This document shows positions 10,509-22,914 of a DNA stretch of 64,000 nucleotides, piece by piece (positions within the stretch are counted from its first letter, which is position 1; every line of letters starts with the position of its first letter). The DNA is from Cinclus cinclus. Taxonomy: Eukaryota; Chordata; Aves; Passeriformes; Cinclidae. The stretch is from contig NW_026912175.1 in assembly GCF_963662255.1 (NCBI RefSeq), forward strand, positions 558,001 through 622,000, in the 5' to 3' direction. Below the pieces are notes generated by a model that ran no database searches, was not told the origin of the DNA, and was given only the letters and a program-made list of their open reading frames with translations. Position numbers and translations under genes: made by a program.

Positions 10509-12282
10509 TGGGTGTCGTTTTTTTCCAGCCCTGCCCAGAGTCAGGGATCAGATCCAGGCACTGCTGCTGCTCCCTCGGGATCAGCCACAATTTGGCTGTT
10601 GCTGTCAGTGCCAGCAGAAGCGGTGGCTGGAGCAGCGGGTGCTGACAGTGCCCCAAGTACACACAGGGGTCCCTGGGCTGGGGGTTGGGAGCTGGGAGGC
10701 AGCTGCCCCTTCTTCTCCCTCTGCCCCTTCTTCTCCCTCTGCCCCCACAGAGCTGGGCCAGGCACAAGGGGGGCAGCACAGCAAACAGGGAGCCTGCAAG
10801 TCTCTTCCAGCCCTGTCTGCTGAGAGTTTGGCCCTTGGAGCTCCAGGTGGACAAAGGCAGCTGCTCCTGGTCCCTCTGTGTGTCCCTGTGTTCAGCTGTG
10901 CTGCTCCATCAGTCCGTGCCCAGCAATGGGAAAAGCCTCAGGCCTGCAGGGCCAGGAGCTGCTGGGCTCTGCCTGGGCAGCTCAGCCAGCGGGAAGGAGC
11001 TGCTCCACACGGGAACCAGGAGCGAAGGACACTCCTGTTTTAGGAGAGGATTTCTGTTCTAGGAAAAACAAAAAACATAGAAAAGGAAAAAAAAAACACA
11101 GAAAACATGTGAAAGATACAAACAAAACAACGTGTTAGTGAAAAGTAGTCCATACCTTTGGATAAAGGGGCAACCGATCTTTTTAAAACAAGGACTAAGT
11201 TATTTACTTTAGAAACGTGCTGATGGTATGGATCCATCTTACTGACCTCAGCAGCCTATTTAAAACGATGTTGGGGTTTATTTCCAATATTGTTATTTTC
11301 AATTGTGGTTGAAGCAAGAGGAAATTGCTTTGTGCCCTGCCAGCTCCAAGCAGGACTGGGAAACTAAACTCTGTCAAACCCCAAATCCTTTTTGAAGATG
11401 CCCTTCCTTCTCACCCTTCAAATGAGGTGCGCTGTTCCCTTTGAAATTGTCAGTGATTTCTTCAAGATGGAAAGACCCACTTACAGCTTTTTGCTCTGGT
11501 TTGGAAGTGCAGAAGGGCAACTCTCCATCCATCAGCTCCAGACTGCACTGCCTTAGGAACACGGCCCACTCGCCAGGTTTTGCCCACTCGTGGCACTTCT
11601 AGAGGAGGAAGAAATTGCACAATTGCTACGGCACAATTCCAGACAAAAAGGAATGGAGACAGACAAAACATCCTGTGGAGATCCAGGCATTCAGCTGGGA
11701 CCGTGGAGAGTTTGGGTTCTTGCCAATTGGGTGTGTGTCCCTAACTGCAATCTCTTGGCCTGCAGGAGAGTCTCCCTCACCTGCAAAAGCAGAAAGCTCA
11801 GGCGGTGTGCTGGGAACGGGCTCGTGTGATGCAAAGCTCTCAGAGCCCTGTGAGGGCAGAGCGGGCCCAGCCGTGCCCAGGGCTGAGCCCAGCAGAGCCC
11901 TGGCACGGCCCAGAGCTGCCTCAGCATCCGCAGAGCCCGGCTGCAAGGAGAGAACCCAGAAACCACCCCTCAGCTGAAGGCTCCTGTCCCCCTTGTCCCA
12001 ACCACGAGCAGTGCCCAGGCCATGCTGCCTGTGCCCAGAGCTGGGCACAAACCTCCCAGTCACTGCTGCCTCTGGGAGCAGAGCACAAGGGCAGGACACG
12101 TGCCCAGCCTGCAGCCAGCCATGGCACATCCAGCCCCTCAGCAGCTGCCCAGAGCCAAAAAGCACCTAGGCAGCCCACTGAAGAACTCCTTGCATCTACT
12201 CCAGCAAAGGGGAACCTTTGGTTGCCAGCCAGGGGCCAGGCCATGCCCAGATCTGGGAGCATCCCCCTGGCTGTGGACTCAC
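10509..12282. other. Spacer sequence, no gene seen
   Basis: Lies between the left arm and the PIM locus. Bases 10889-10960 resemble, at lower identity, the reverse complement of about 17020-17100. An A-rich stretch is at 11060-11110. No coding family was recognised. Confidence 0.5.
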
Positions 12283-12450
12283 CTGCACACTGGGCGTGGA
12301 GCGTGTCTTTGAAGAAGGTGCCAGAATCAAAGTCCATCATCTCCTGCTGCCAGTGGCCAGGTCAAGGAAGAGGCTGTCATCCTTGAAGCTGTCCTTGCAG
12401 CAGCCCCACCTGGTACAGCTTCTCCAGGGGCTGCTGCTCCTTCCCTGGGG
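12283..12450 (-). pseudogene. PIM kinase fragment, second copy
   Basis: Minus-strand scrap with a PIM exon-2-like start (EKLYQVG), stop codons, then FDSGTFFKDTLHAQCAG ending at the donor CAG|GTGAGT. It matches the DFG end of exon 4 in the intact PIM gene upstream. The pieces between are deleted and the DFG motif reads DFD. It lies about 260 bp beyond the stop of the intact gene, so it is the remains of a tandem copy. Confidence 0.75.
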
Positions 12451-12712
12451 GCCAGACCAGGCTGTCAGTGTTCTGCCCAGGGACTCAGCCATCACTGAAG
12501 CAGGACAAGTAAAACCAGGATGCATGGTGGCCGCCAGTGCTTGCAAGACCAGCTCAGCTCCAGAACGGACGTTCCCATCTGATGACCCCTGCTCCATGGT
12601 ACAGGCAGGAGAAAAAAGTCTGTGTTTCTTTGCTTCTTATCACCAAGACACATGTGGAGCTGTTTGATCCAGGCTCCCGGATCAAACGGTGCCTGTGAAT
12701 CTCTCCCATCTT

Positions 12713-15167
12713 CTAGGGCAGGTGAACACCCTGCAGCCAGGGGTCATAGAAGAGATCTTCCAAAGATGGCCTGTCCATGGAGTGCATGCATAAACACCAT
12801 CTGATAACATCTTGGCACTCTGGGGAGAGAAACCACAAATCACCGGTCAGCTGGAGGAGGATCCTGTTCACTTTGCCCCACTGTTCCCGTGCCCAGGCTC
12901 TGCTGGATCTGCTCAGAGCTGGGCCTGAGCTTTGCAGTCAATTCCCTGTTTTGGAGGAGAGCAGGAGAGCAGGACATGTGCCACATCCCAGAGATGAGGA
13001 TTCACCTTGAGAGAGCCCTCGTGGGAACATGAGCTGGCCCCAGACGATGTCCCGGCCCTTCTTGAACGGGTGCTTCCCGCAGACCATCTGGTACAGCAGG
13101 ATACCCAGGGACCAGACCGTTGCTGCCTCGCCGTGGTAGCATTTCAGGTGGGTCCACTCTGGGGGGCTGTAGGACCGTGTCCCTATGGAATACAGATGGA
13201 GCTCATCACGGGGATGCTGCTGCTCCCAGCGCCTCGCCCCAGCATCCCTGGGATTGGGGGGACCGCACCAGTGGCACAGGAGTGACCCGCTGCCTCGTCA
13301 CCAACACCTGACTCCGGCGTACAAAAAGGAGGGACGGAAAAGAAACCACTGGTGTTGGGAGAGGGCAGCAGAAGCCCTGGGAAGGCCCAACCATGACACC
13401 CAGAAGAAAAACCCACCCAGGGGTGGGAAAAACCCACTCTCCTCTCTGCTTGCATTGCCCCCAATAAACATTAACAAGCCAAGGCAAACAGGGGCAGCAA
13501 AGCAGTCCAAGCCCTTCCTCGCCTGCACACCAAACGGAGCCGTGCACGGGTCTGAGCCCCCTCTCTTGCTCCCCCCAGGGGGTTTGTGTCGGGCTGGCTG
13601 CCCCAGCTCCAGCCACGGCTGAGTGGGTGGTGAATGCCGTTGGCAGGGCTGGGAGCTGGCTCCCCTCTGATCCCCACTCAAAAGCAACTTTTGGTGCAGG
13701 AGAAGCAATCCCATGACCTGCAGCAAAGCGGGGAATCCAAGCGGGGTGCCACAGTCAGGCTGGGCCATGAGATGCCCAGGGGCATCCCCCAGGCTGGGCT
13801 CACCTGCAAACTGGGTGTAGAGTGTGTCCTGGAGGAAGGTGCCACAGCCAAAGTCAATCAGTTTGGCCTGTCCGGTGGCCAGGTCGATGAGGATGTTGCT
13901 AGGTTTGATGTCGCGGTGCAGGACCCCGCAGCTGCTGCAGTGCCGCACGGCCTCCAGCACCTGGCGGAACAGCCCCCGCGCCTCCTCCTCCGGCAGGGAG
14001 CCCCGAGCCACGATGAAATCCAAGAGGTCCTGACATGGCTCGGGATGCTCCAGCACCAACAAGACGCAGCTGGGCAGCTCAAACCACTCCAGGAGCTGAA
14101 TTACTCCACGGAACCCAGTGGACACCTTGTCCAGCAGCACGACCTCCAGGGGCGCACGGGCGCCGTTGGGCTGCGCGAGGACCACGATGCCGTCAGTGGG
14201 GCTGAGGCCGTGCCAGGGCTCTGGAACGCCTCAGCCAGCCCGGGATGCTCTGCATCCCCCGCTCAGCCCACGCCCGCTCTCCTTGCAGGGCTCCCGGCGG
14301 CTCCCAGCCTGCCGGGCCCCGGCTCCCCGCCGCCCGCAACGCCCCGGCTTCTGCCGCTGGCCCCGCTCACTCACCAGCTCGCCCCAATGGCGGATGCGAT
14401 CCCGCCGCACGCATTTGATGGCCACCTGCGAACCAAGGGGCAGCAGCGGGCTCAGATCGCCGCCCGGCCCGCCGCGCCCCGGCCTCCTCCTCCGCCCTCC
14501 ATCTCTTCCTCTTCCTCCTCCTCCTCCTCCTCCTCCTCCGCCCGCCGCCGGCCCCGCCACTCACCGGGGCGCCGTCCGCGAGCCGGGTCCCCGAGAAGAC
14601 GCTGCCGAAGCCGCCGCTGCCCAGCAGCGAACCCAGCCGGTACCGCTCCGGCAAGGCCCCCTGCGCCTTCCCTGCGGGCGACACGCGGCCGTCAGCGCTC
14701 GGCCCGGGGCCACACACGGCCCCCGACCGCCCCCCGACCGTCCCGGGCCGGGCATCCCCACCCGCCCCGGGCCCTGGCGGCTCGGGGCCGGCGGCCGCGC
14801 TGCCGAGCGGCGGAGCTCGGGCCGGGGAAGCCGCAGCGGAGGCGGCGGGAGCGGCCGCGCCGCGTGTGTCCTCAGCGGGCCCCTGGAGGCGCCGGGGCCG
14901 GGGCCGGGGCAGGGGCCGGAGCCGGGGCAGGGGCCGGAGGCGGGGCCGGAGCCGGGGTAGGGGCGGGGGTCGGGGCCGGGCTCGGGTTCGGGCTCCGGCC
15001 AGGCAAAGCCAAAGGGCAGCGATGCTGCCCCAGCCCCAGGCACTGATGCCCGCCCAGCACCGCCACAGCCACGAAAGCCAGAGCCGGGCAGAGGCGAGCC
15101 CGGGGTGGGACGGACGGGGCAGGTGACGGGGCAGCCCCGCCCGAGGCCGGGGGCGGGCCGGGGGCAT
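12713..15167 (-). CDS. PIM-like serine/threonine kinase, six exons, apparently intact
   Basis: Cytosolic, constitutively active type Ser/Thr kinase of the PIM family. Exons read from the minus strand: exon 1 from ATG 15167 (3' end unresolved), exon 2 14671-14565 (107 bp), exon 3 14425-14375 (51 bp), exon 4 14170-13804 (367 bp), exon 5 13182-13006 (177 bp), exon 6 12819-12713 (stop TAG 12715-12713). All mapped junctions have AG acceptors and GT donors and keep frame. Visible motifs: glycine loop [12 protein letters not shown] lysine in exon 3, a PIM-like hinge with proline (LEHPEP), HRDIKPSN catalytic loop, DFG, SPPEW in place of APE, and VWSLGILLY. The ~150-residue N-terminal stretch is Arg/Pro-rich and partly repetitive. 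PIM1-like genes are known to be expanded in songbirds. I see no disabling change; expression is untested. Confidence 0.88.
14503..14539. repeat. (TCC)n microsatellite in PIM intron 2
   Basis: Imperfect TCT/TCC units just downstream of exon 2, polypurine on the PIM sense strand. Confidence 0.85.
14893..14995. repeat. GC-rich minisatellite in PIM exon 1
   Basis: Six- and twelve-base GGGGCC/GGGGCAGGGGCCGGAGCC-type units. On the PIM sense strand they encode Pro/Arg/Leu repeats in the predicted N-terminal extension. Confidence 0.8.
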
Positions 15168-15278
15168 GGCCCGGTCCGGCAGGTGGAGAGGGGGAGACGA
15201 CGGGGGGGTCTGGGGAACGGAGCCCGGGGAGAAGGGATAGAATGAACAAGAAAGAGAGTAAGAGGGCTTGTAGACTCG

Positions 15279-15386
15279 CTGCTGCTGCTGCTGCTTCTGC
15301 CGCTGCTGCCGCTGCTGCCGCTGCTGCTGCTGCCGCTGCTGCTTCTGCTGCTGCCGCTGCTGCTGCCGCTGCTGCCGCTGCTGCCG
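15279..15386. repeat. Imperfect (GCT/GCC)n triplet repeat upstream of PIM
   Basis: About 36 triplets of CTG, CCG and TTC, 110-220 bp upstream of the predicted PIM ATG (minus strand). It lies in the promoter or 5' UTR. Read on the minus strand it would give Gln/Arg and on the plus strand Ala, but neither frame looks translated. Confidence 0.9.
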
Positions 15387-15389
15387 AAG

Positions 15390-17101
15390 CGCCGGGGCCG
15401 TTTGTCCGCGTGTCCGCGTGTCCGTTCGCCGCTCGCCCCACACGCCCCATGCCCGAGCCCCGCGCGCCCCGGGGCAGCCCCTGAGTCTGTCCAAACACGG
15501 GAACTTTGCCCTGTTCAGCCAAGGCCCAGAGTCCTGACTCCCGCACAGTGACACAGCAATCCCCTCGCTCGCTGCTGTGCATTGGCCCCGCTGAGGCTCA
15601 CACACTGCCGCCGGGGCACGTTCCCTGGCTGGAGGATTCCTGCCCCACCCAAGCACTGCCCTTATGTCTCCAGCATTGCTTTCCAACAAAGCCACGGGAA
15701 GGCAAACTCTCTGCAGCTCATGGTACTTTACAGTGTCTAAGACTCACAAGTCATCGACCAGGAATTGTAAGGGAATGCAGCCCTGACTGCAGCCCTCCCA
15801 GAGTAGATGACAAAAAGAATCTAAAACGGGGAAATACAGGTGAACTGGGTGAACTTTGTCTGAAAGAAGGGTCATTTTTTTCTAATAATTTCTAGTCCAT
15901 TCCCTCAGCTTTTATGATTCTTACAAGGCCATTTGCATGCCAGATTCCTCATCAAAGGAGAACCCTGAGCTTGTGGAACTGCGTGTCTGTTCCTCTGCAG
16001 GGACACTCAGGGTGAGACAGGATGCAATTTTGAAGCAATTGTGTTAAAGCAAAACCAGTTATTAAGTAGAGATTGATGTCCTTGCCCCAAACCAACAACC
16101 GTGGGCAAGTCCCTTTGGCTCAGCCTGGAGCAGTGACTTTGAGGGGTGTCCCCACTGCAGGGAGGAAGGCCCCCACCCCTCCAAGGAGGGAAATGTTGGG
16201 ACATGCTGCCGTTAAAATCTGGCACGGGGCTCTTCCAGTCTGAAGTGCTGCCCTGTCAGGCAGATGTGCCCAGGCTGTGCCAACTCAGCAGCTCTGCAGA
16301 AGTTCTCAGCGGTGGCACTTGGTTGTTCCTTTCTCTGGGCATTTTACCAGCTCTGCCACAGCTTCAGCTCCCTCTCAGGATGTTGATCTTGGGGATGGAG
16401 GAGTCAGACTGGTTTCAGCATTGTTGACCCCAAAAGCAGCGTGATCCCCCTCTACATTTCCCACCGGGAGCTTTGCAAACAGAGCCTTGTTGGAGTTGTT
16501 TGAGCCCATTCCAGGCAGAGCCTCCTGCTGCAGCAGGAACTGCCTTTCCTGTGCCATGGCCAGGGCAGACCCCGCTGCAGGAAAAGGCCCAGGCCAGCCC
16601 CAAGACAGGGAAGGCCTCGGGCACAAGTGCAGAGTGCCGTGGTGGCACCTGTGCCAGGGAGAGCCTGAGACACCAAAGGCACCTTGGCAGCAGCAGCTGC
16701 TTCCAGGGCATGGCCACAAGCCTCCCTTGGCAACCCGGCCTGGTGGCCACCACTGCAGAGCTGCAGCTTCAGGGGTCATTTCTGGCTGGGCTCTGCAAAG
16801 CCACTCGTGCTCCAGGAACCCGACTGGGAAGCAATTGGCCCCAGCACCTTGGGGACAAGATATTAATGGCAAAACTCTTCATCCCTGCAGGGGCAGGAGA
16901 GGGACAGAGGAAAGGGAAGAGCCAGGCCCAGGGGACATGACTGCAATGGTGGTGGCTGGGAGGTCGGTGCCACTGCAGCAGCCTGGCTGGCCCTCAGCAG
17001 ACATTCTGGCCACAAGAGTTGTGAGCAGCTCTTGGCCCTGCAGGGCTGAGGATTTTTCCCCTTTGGTGGGCACAGACTGATGGAGCAGCACAGCTGAACT
17101 C
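15390..17101. other. Spacer upstream of PIM, no gene seen
   Basis: Contains CpG-rich sequence to about 15640 (probable PIM promoter) and then ordinary sequence. No other gene or complete element was recognised. Confidence 0.5.
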
Positions 17102-17829
17102 CTCCTGGCACTGTTCCCTGCCGTGTGCAGTGGTGTCACAGCAGCCTGGGGCACCTGGGAGCCCTCAGTGCCAGCAGGGACTGGAGATGGCAGCGCTGGC
17201 ATCCTGGAGGTTGTGCAGGGAACAGAGGTGGGGACTCCCTCTCCATGGGGAGCTTCCAGGTGGAAAAGGCTGCTGTGAGCAGGCAGCTGCAAGGGTAGAG
17301 AAAGGAGGGGCTGGAGCCCTTGATGTGTGCCAGTGCCACAGTCCTGGGCAGCAGCCACCAAGCACAGGGGGAGCAGAGGGCACAGCCAGAGGGACAAAAC
17401 CAGTCAAGGTCAGAGAGTGGGAAGAGCCAGAGCTGGGAGCAGGAACAGCTGCTTCCTTGCACCCTTGAAGAAAGCTCTTGGCTGCTTCAAAGCACTGAAG
17501 GGCCTGAAGGGTAGAGAGGAGGCCACAGCAAACAATGCTCCTGGTGCCACACCCTCCCCTCTCAGCGTCCCAGAAGGAATTGCATGAGCTGTATTCTTCT
17601 TCTCCCTGAGCCCTCTCGTTCAGCATGAGCAGCTTAGCAGCAGGAGCTAAAGGAGCTGGAGCCTTAGGCCACAAGGGCTGACCAAGAGGGGCCTTTTGGA
17701 CTCAAGGAATGCTGCTAACATGGACCTAGCTGAATGCAGCAGATGGAATCCTGGAATTACAGAATCCTTCCAGTTGGGAAAGACCTCAGAGCTCATGCAG
17801 TCCTGCTGTTCACCCAGCACTGTCAAGCC

Positions 17830-18545
17830 CAGCAGTAAATCGCATGCCTGAAGTACCAAAGGCTGGACAAGAGGCCCTGACTGAGGGCTGAACACCAGGC
17901 CCTGAGCCAAAGGGGATCTCTGGATGAACCTTCCAACCAAATGTTATCTTTGTATCCACACATGACCAAACTATGCACGGACATGAGTGCTGTGATAGAT
18001 GTATGCACTCATGAGTGAAAGGTGGATTGACCTTTGTGTATTTAGAAGCCGAACAAGGCCATGAAATCCAACATCTGGCCTTGTTTGGGGTGTGTTTGGT
18101 CAAAGCCAACTCCTTGGGTTCCTCCTTGAGCCCTGGCCAGGCTCTGGGTGTGAGCCAAGAGGAGAATGAAACCAGATGTTGCTGCACTAGAAGTGCTGTC
18201 AGTTTGTTTCTTCAGCACTGTCAGAGCTGGGCCCTCTCTCAGCGGGGCTGGAAGCCTCAGCTGTGGCTGGAGGCACCTGCAGGAATTCCCAGTGTCCGGG
18301 AGTGGCTCTGCAGTCCTTGGCTGTGACAGCTTCCCCCAGCTGATGTGTGCATCTGGGTGATGGTAAAGTCTGGGGGGAACTGCTGATGGATCTTTCTTAA
18401 TCACTGCGGGCACTTCTTGGGAGTGAGGACTGGGTGCATTGCTGAGCTTCTCCTTCTGTGATTCTTTGCTGCTTTGAACTTTAGAAAATTACGCAATTCC
18501 TTCAGCTGGTGTCTGTGTCTTTGGTGCTGACCTTGCCCACTGGTA
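17830..18545 (+). repeat. ~700-bp direct repeat, right arm (partner of 9013-9725)
   Basis: Reverse-oriented counterpart of the left-arm copy 2; brackets the dUTPase remnant together with 21930-22575. Confidence 0.5.
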
Positions 18546-19570
18546 AAAGCAAAGTGGCGTATTCTGGCTGGATCACAACAAAATGTCACTTTTAAAATGT
18601 AAATGTAAGGAGTCCGTCCCGTTGGAAATTGCTGGATGCGAAGCCCTTCCCTAGAGTTATGTGTCTCAGGAGTGGGCTGAGGTCAGAGCACCATGGGAGC
18701 AGTGGAGCTGTGAGTTAAAAGAGGCTGAACCAGTGGGTGTCTTCAAATGCATCCCAAAATTGCATATGGAAAAAGGAAAAGAACTTGTGGGTTTGGGAGG
18801 ATGAGGAGGGATTTTGTTAAGAGCATATTGGAAACAGCAGCAACAGAAGGAACAATTTGTGTTGGAACACTCCCACATGGAGACACAGAAAAAGTTTTAA
18901 TCTTGAGCTTGAATTTCATTGTGCTTGTGATATAATAATGTTACTGTGTTATATCTACATATGTGTACGCATATCTTACATGTCATGAAATAATATTTTT
19001 ATTTTTATATAAATAATAATAATAATGTGAAATAATGCTGACAGTACTCGTGTGTTAGCTTTGGTTGCTCAGGGATGTAACACTGAATACCCTACAGAAA
19101 AGCTTTAACAAGGACATCAACGTCACGGCAAACTTTGTGAGACTGTTTATAATGAATACAGGAGGAAGGGATGAAATTGGCTGCTTTCATGGGGTTTGCT
19201 GACACTGTGATGTGGAATGTGTTTTTTGTTAGTGTGGAAAACACAGTGATTAAGACTGCTGGGTTTTTCATACAGCAGGCTATCCACAAGCTGCGGCATT
19301 GGTTGGACAGATGAATGTTTTTTAAAAGAGCAGTTGAAAAAATGAGGAGCTGAGAAGCTGTCCCGATGGAGAAGCCAACTCCCAGATGTGCTCCCTACCC
19401 TTAGCAATGGGCCCACTGGGAAATGGAAAGGCCCTGGATGTGCATGGCTGCTCCCGGTTTGCAAATACAACCATGGCCAGTGAGACTTGGACTTCCTGGG
19501 AAATTGTTCTGGGTGCCACGGCCCCTGACAGGGCCCCCCAGAGGCTGCAGGGCTGGACTGTTATGCACTG

Positions 19571-20148
19571 GAATTAATTAGGATAAATCAGAAGCAAATA
19601 AGAGTTATCAATACGGAAAGAGGAGTTCAGATTCCTCCAGGACACTTTGTTTGGGGAACTGCTCACTGGAGCTTGGCCTTGCAAAGGGTTCACGTCACGG
19701 GAAGAGGAATTGATGCAGATTGTCAAGGAGAAATCAAAGTAATCCTTTTCAGCAATAGTGAACAAGATTGGATGATTTAGCCCTGTGGCACAGTAGCACC
19801 ATTATTGATCTTCCAGCTTTCGAAACATCAGTGAAGGAAGGAGATCCAGCTCAAATCAGCACTGTTTGTGGAGATCATGGCTTTGGATGCAGCAGTCCTA
19901 ATAATGGAGCCAAAGTGTGGGTGGAGAGGCCAAGTGGCCCTCCCAAGCCAGCTGCAGGAGCAGCTCTGGGGAAAGACAAGACTGTTGGAATGCTGGAACC
20001 TGGCAATATGTCCCTGCAGCCAAGTGCTCTATGTGAGAACAAGTGGATGTTTTGGGATATTGTTTTAGAGATCGTGCCAGACCACATCTGCGTGTTTGCC
20101 CCAAGGGTCCCGTTTGGGAAATGCTCTGATCCACGGGGCTCCATGTGA
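19571..20148 (+). pseudogene. Retroviral dUTPase remnant, right arm
   Basis: Same protein pattern and same frame break as the left-arm copy, now on the plus strand: [22 protein letters not shown], then in another frame the late GFG motif. Substitutions relative to the left arm are few. Confidence 0.7.
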
Positions 20149-21793
20149 AGGCTGATGTGACACTGAGGCACTTCCAGACGAATTCCAGCCAGGAGCCTGG
20201 GGGTCCCTCAGGGCCTGGGACCCGGCACCTCTCCAGCCAAAGGGGAAAGGACCCCAGCAAGCCTTGTTACCCGCAGACAGCGCGGGAAAGCTGAACAGCA
20301 AAGGTCCCTCGGGACATTATTCTGGAATTAAATGGGCACCAGCTGCATGGACAGTGGAATTACTGTTCCTAACCCGGATGAGACTGAGGAAAAAGAATGA
20401 GTCACCTTGTCACTAAAGTAGTGCTTATGTCTGTAAGTTGTGTCTTGAGAGTCAGCCAGAATCTTTGTTTGCCAGAAACACCTGTAGAGTTTCATCAGGG
20501 ATTAGTCCTGAAATTGTTCTGAAAATGTAAAGATCTTAGTAGCCAAAATACTCCATGTAAGTAATTGCTGGGTATGTCCTCAACTAATGTTGGGAGGAAT
20601 GGGGGTCCCTTGGAGGGCCCACCCTGTGGGGTGGCCAGAGCTCTGTCCATGGGCTCTGACTCCTAACAGAGTCAGTGCAGGGACAGTTAAAGAAAACTGT
20701 GCTGTGCAAAAAAGGAATACAATGATCAGCTTCACAGGGTTCACTAAGATTTCCCTTCAGTAGAAACTGAACCCTGTTGGAGTTAGAGGCCCCAGTGTGA
20801 AAGGATTTCTGTGCTTTGCCATCACTCCCAATGTCCATAGAACTTGGGGTGCTGGAGCTGGTCAGGGTCAGTGTTAGAGCACTGCCAGCTGCAGGGCCAC
20901 TGTGAAACTGCTGTGGCCCAAAGGCACGGGGGACACAAGAGGAGCACAGGGAGGAGCCCTGGATGCATCAGCAGCCCACAGTGGGAAATGGGAAATCAGA
21001 CCTTTGGTACTGGGAATGGGACCTGCTGGATGTGCAGAGACAATGCCTGTAAAGGCTTCCCTCAATGTGTTTGGGTCCTGTTTTTCAGGCAGTGTTGATG
21101 CCTCCCTTGGGGGTACTTCAGCAACAAGCAGAAGGAAGAGTTTGGGCCGAGAGAACATTTCCCCCCACAGAGTGCCTTTGGTCTCAGAAAGCCAAAGACT
21201 CTGGTTCACCCTGTGCCCCATGAGCACTGCCTCGTCCTATGGAGTTCACATTAATGAGCTACATGGATTATTTGAAGAAGTAGAAAAGGGTACTGTGCAA
21301 ATATCCAGTAGCACATCCTGTGAGCTCCAACAAACACAAATGGGGCTCTACAGAACCTCATGGCCTTGGATCATCTGCTTGCTGGGCAAGGAGGAGCCTG
21401 GGCTATGACGGGACAGGAATGTTGCACTTCTATCAGTGATGAGTCTGAAGTGCAGCAATCAGGAATCACCTCAATAGGAAGAGCAGTAGAAGAGTGGCAG
21501 AAAGAAGAAAATTCTTCTTGCTGAGATTGCCTTCATGCCTGCCAAATTGGAGGCTGCTGTGAAATGCATTTGTGGCAGTCACTGCAAACATTGCAGTGTG
21601 AGCCCTTGGTGTGTAATGATTCCATGTTAGAGTTGTTGTGACACTTTGTGCTGGGAAATGGAGCACTGAGACTTGTCTCAAGAGAGACACAGTCTCAAGA
21701 GAAAGTGGGGATTTGAGAAACAACAGAGAAGAGCAACTAATTAGGCATGTTTTAATTAAAAGAGTTGCAAATTACAGCTCTGAGTAATAAACT

Positions 21794-21822
21794 GTTCTTC
21801 AATTAATGCTTAATTGAAGAAC
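21794..21822. repeat. Perfect hairpin, right arm
   Basis: Counterpart of 5738-5766. Both 13-bp stems are unchanged and the loop is TGC, as expected for the reverse complement. Confidence 0.8.
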
Positions 21823-21929
21823 AAGAGGTGATGCCTTTGTGCCTCATGCCTAAATCCAAGAATCCATTATTGAAGGAATTGTTATGGAGGTTGTAGTTCA
21901 TGCCTTGGTCAAAGCACTGGTTGAAGTAC

Positions 21930-22575
21930 CAAGGCCCGAACACCAGGCCCTGAGCCAAAGCTGACCTCTAGATGCACCTTCCAAGCAAATGTTATATTTT
22001 TATCTGCTCATCAATGAGGCATTTTTAGCAATACGATCTCTGTATCTGTGCATTGGTGATACAAGGATTTACCTTTCAGCGTTTAGAAATCCAACAAGGT
22101 CCCACCTGGCCTTGTTTGGGGGTGTTTGGTCCAAGTGAACTCCCTTGGTTCCTCCTTGAGCCCTGGCCAGGCGTTGGGAGGAACCAAACAGGAGACTTAA
22201 ACCCATGTTCCTGCACTAGGAGTGCTGTCAGATTCTCTGTTCAACACCATCAGAGCTGGGCCCTCTCTCAGCAGGGCTGGAAGCCTCAGCTGTGGCTGGA
22301 GGCACCTGCAGGAATTCCCAGTGTCCGGGAGTGGCTCTGCAGTCCTTGGCTGTGACAGCTTCCCCCAGCTGATGTGTGCATCTGGGTGATGGTAAAGTCT
22401 GGGGGGAACTGCTGATGGATCTTTCTTAATCACTGCGGGCACTTCTTGGGAGTGAGGACTGGGTGCATTGCTGAGCTTCTCCTGTTGTGATTCTTTGCAG
22501 TTTTGCGTTATATAAATTACGCAATTCCTTCAGCTGGTGTCTGTGTCTTTGGTGCTGACCCTGGCCACTGGTGAA
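21930..22575 (+). repeat. ~700-bp direct repeat, right arm (partner of 4985-5690)
   Basis: Counterpart of left-arm copy 1. Confidence 0.5.
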
Positions 22576-22914
22576 ACTGAGTCCCATTGTGCCTAGGAGT
22601 TACCTGGGAAAACAAACGCCACCACTGCAAATGTCCCCTGGTTTCTGCCTTCTTCCCCCCACTTTATACGCTGAGCATGATGTCCCATGGTCCGGGATCT
22701 CCCCCGGGTCAGTTGGGGTCACCTGTCCTGGCTGTGTCCCCTCCCAAGCTCCCCTGCACCCCCAGCCCCTCCCCAGCGTGGCTGGACGAGGGGCAGGAAA
22801 GGCCTTGGCTCTGTGCAAGCTCAGCAAGAGCAAAACCGTCTTTGTGTGATGGAGCCTGTGCTCAGCACCCGACCCCAGCAGTGTCTCGGTGCCAGCATCC
22901 GTGGCATCTACAAG

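Noticed and set aside
10045..11043. Pairs of 270-290-codon frames on both strands
   Set aside because: Composition-driven, no domain, and interrupted by a CTG run; no splice context.
13634..15046. 470-codon plus-strand open frame
   Set aside because: It lies antisense to the PIM exons and is open only because of GC-rich codon mirroring; the minus strand has splice sites and kinase motifs.
15168..15695. Gln/Arg-rich upstream extension of the PIM frame
   Set aside because: The frame runs through a triplet repeat and has no conserved sequence; the ATG at 15167 is a better start and the rest is likely 5' UTR or promoter.
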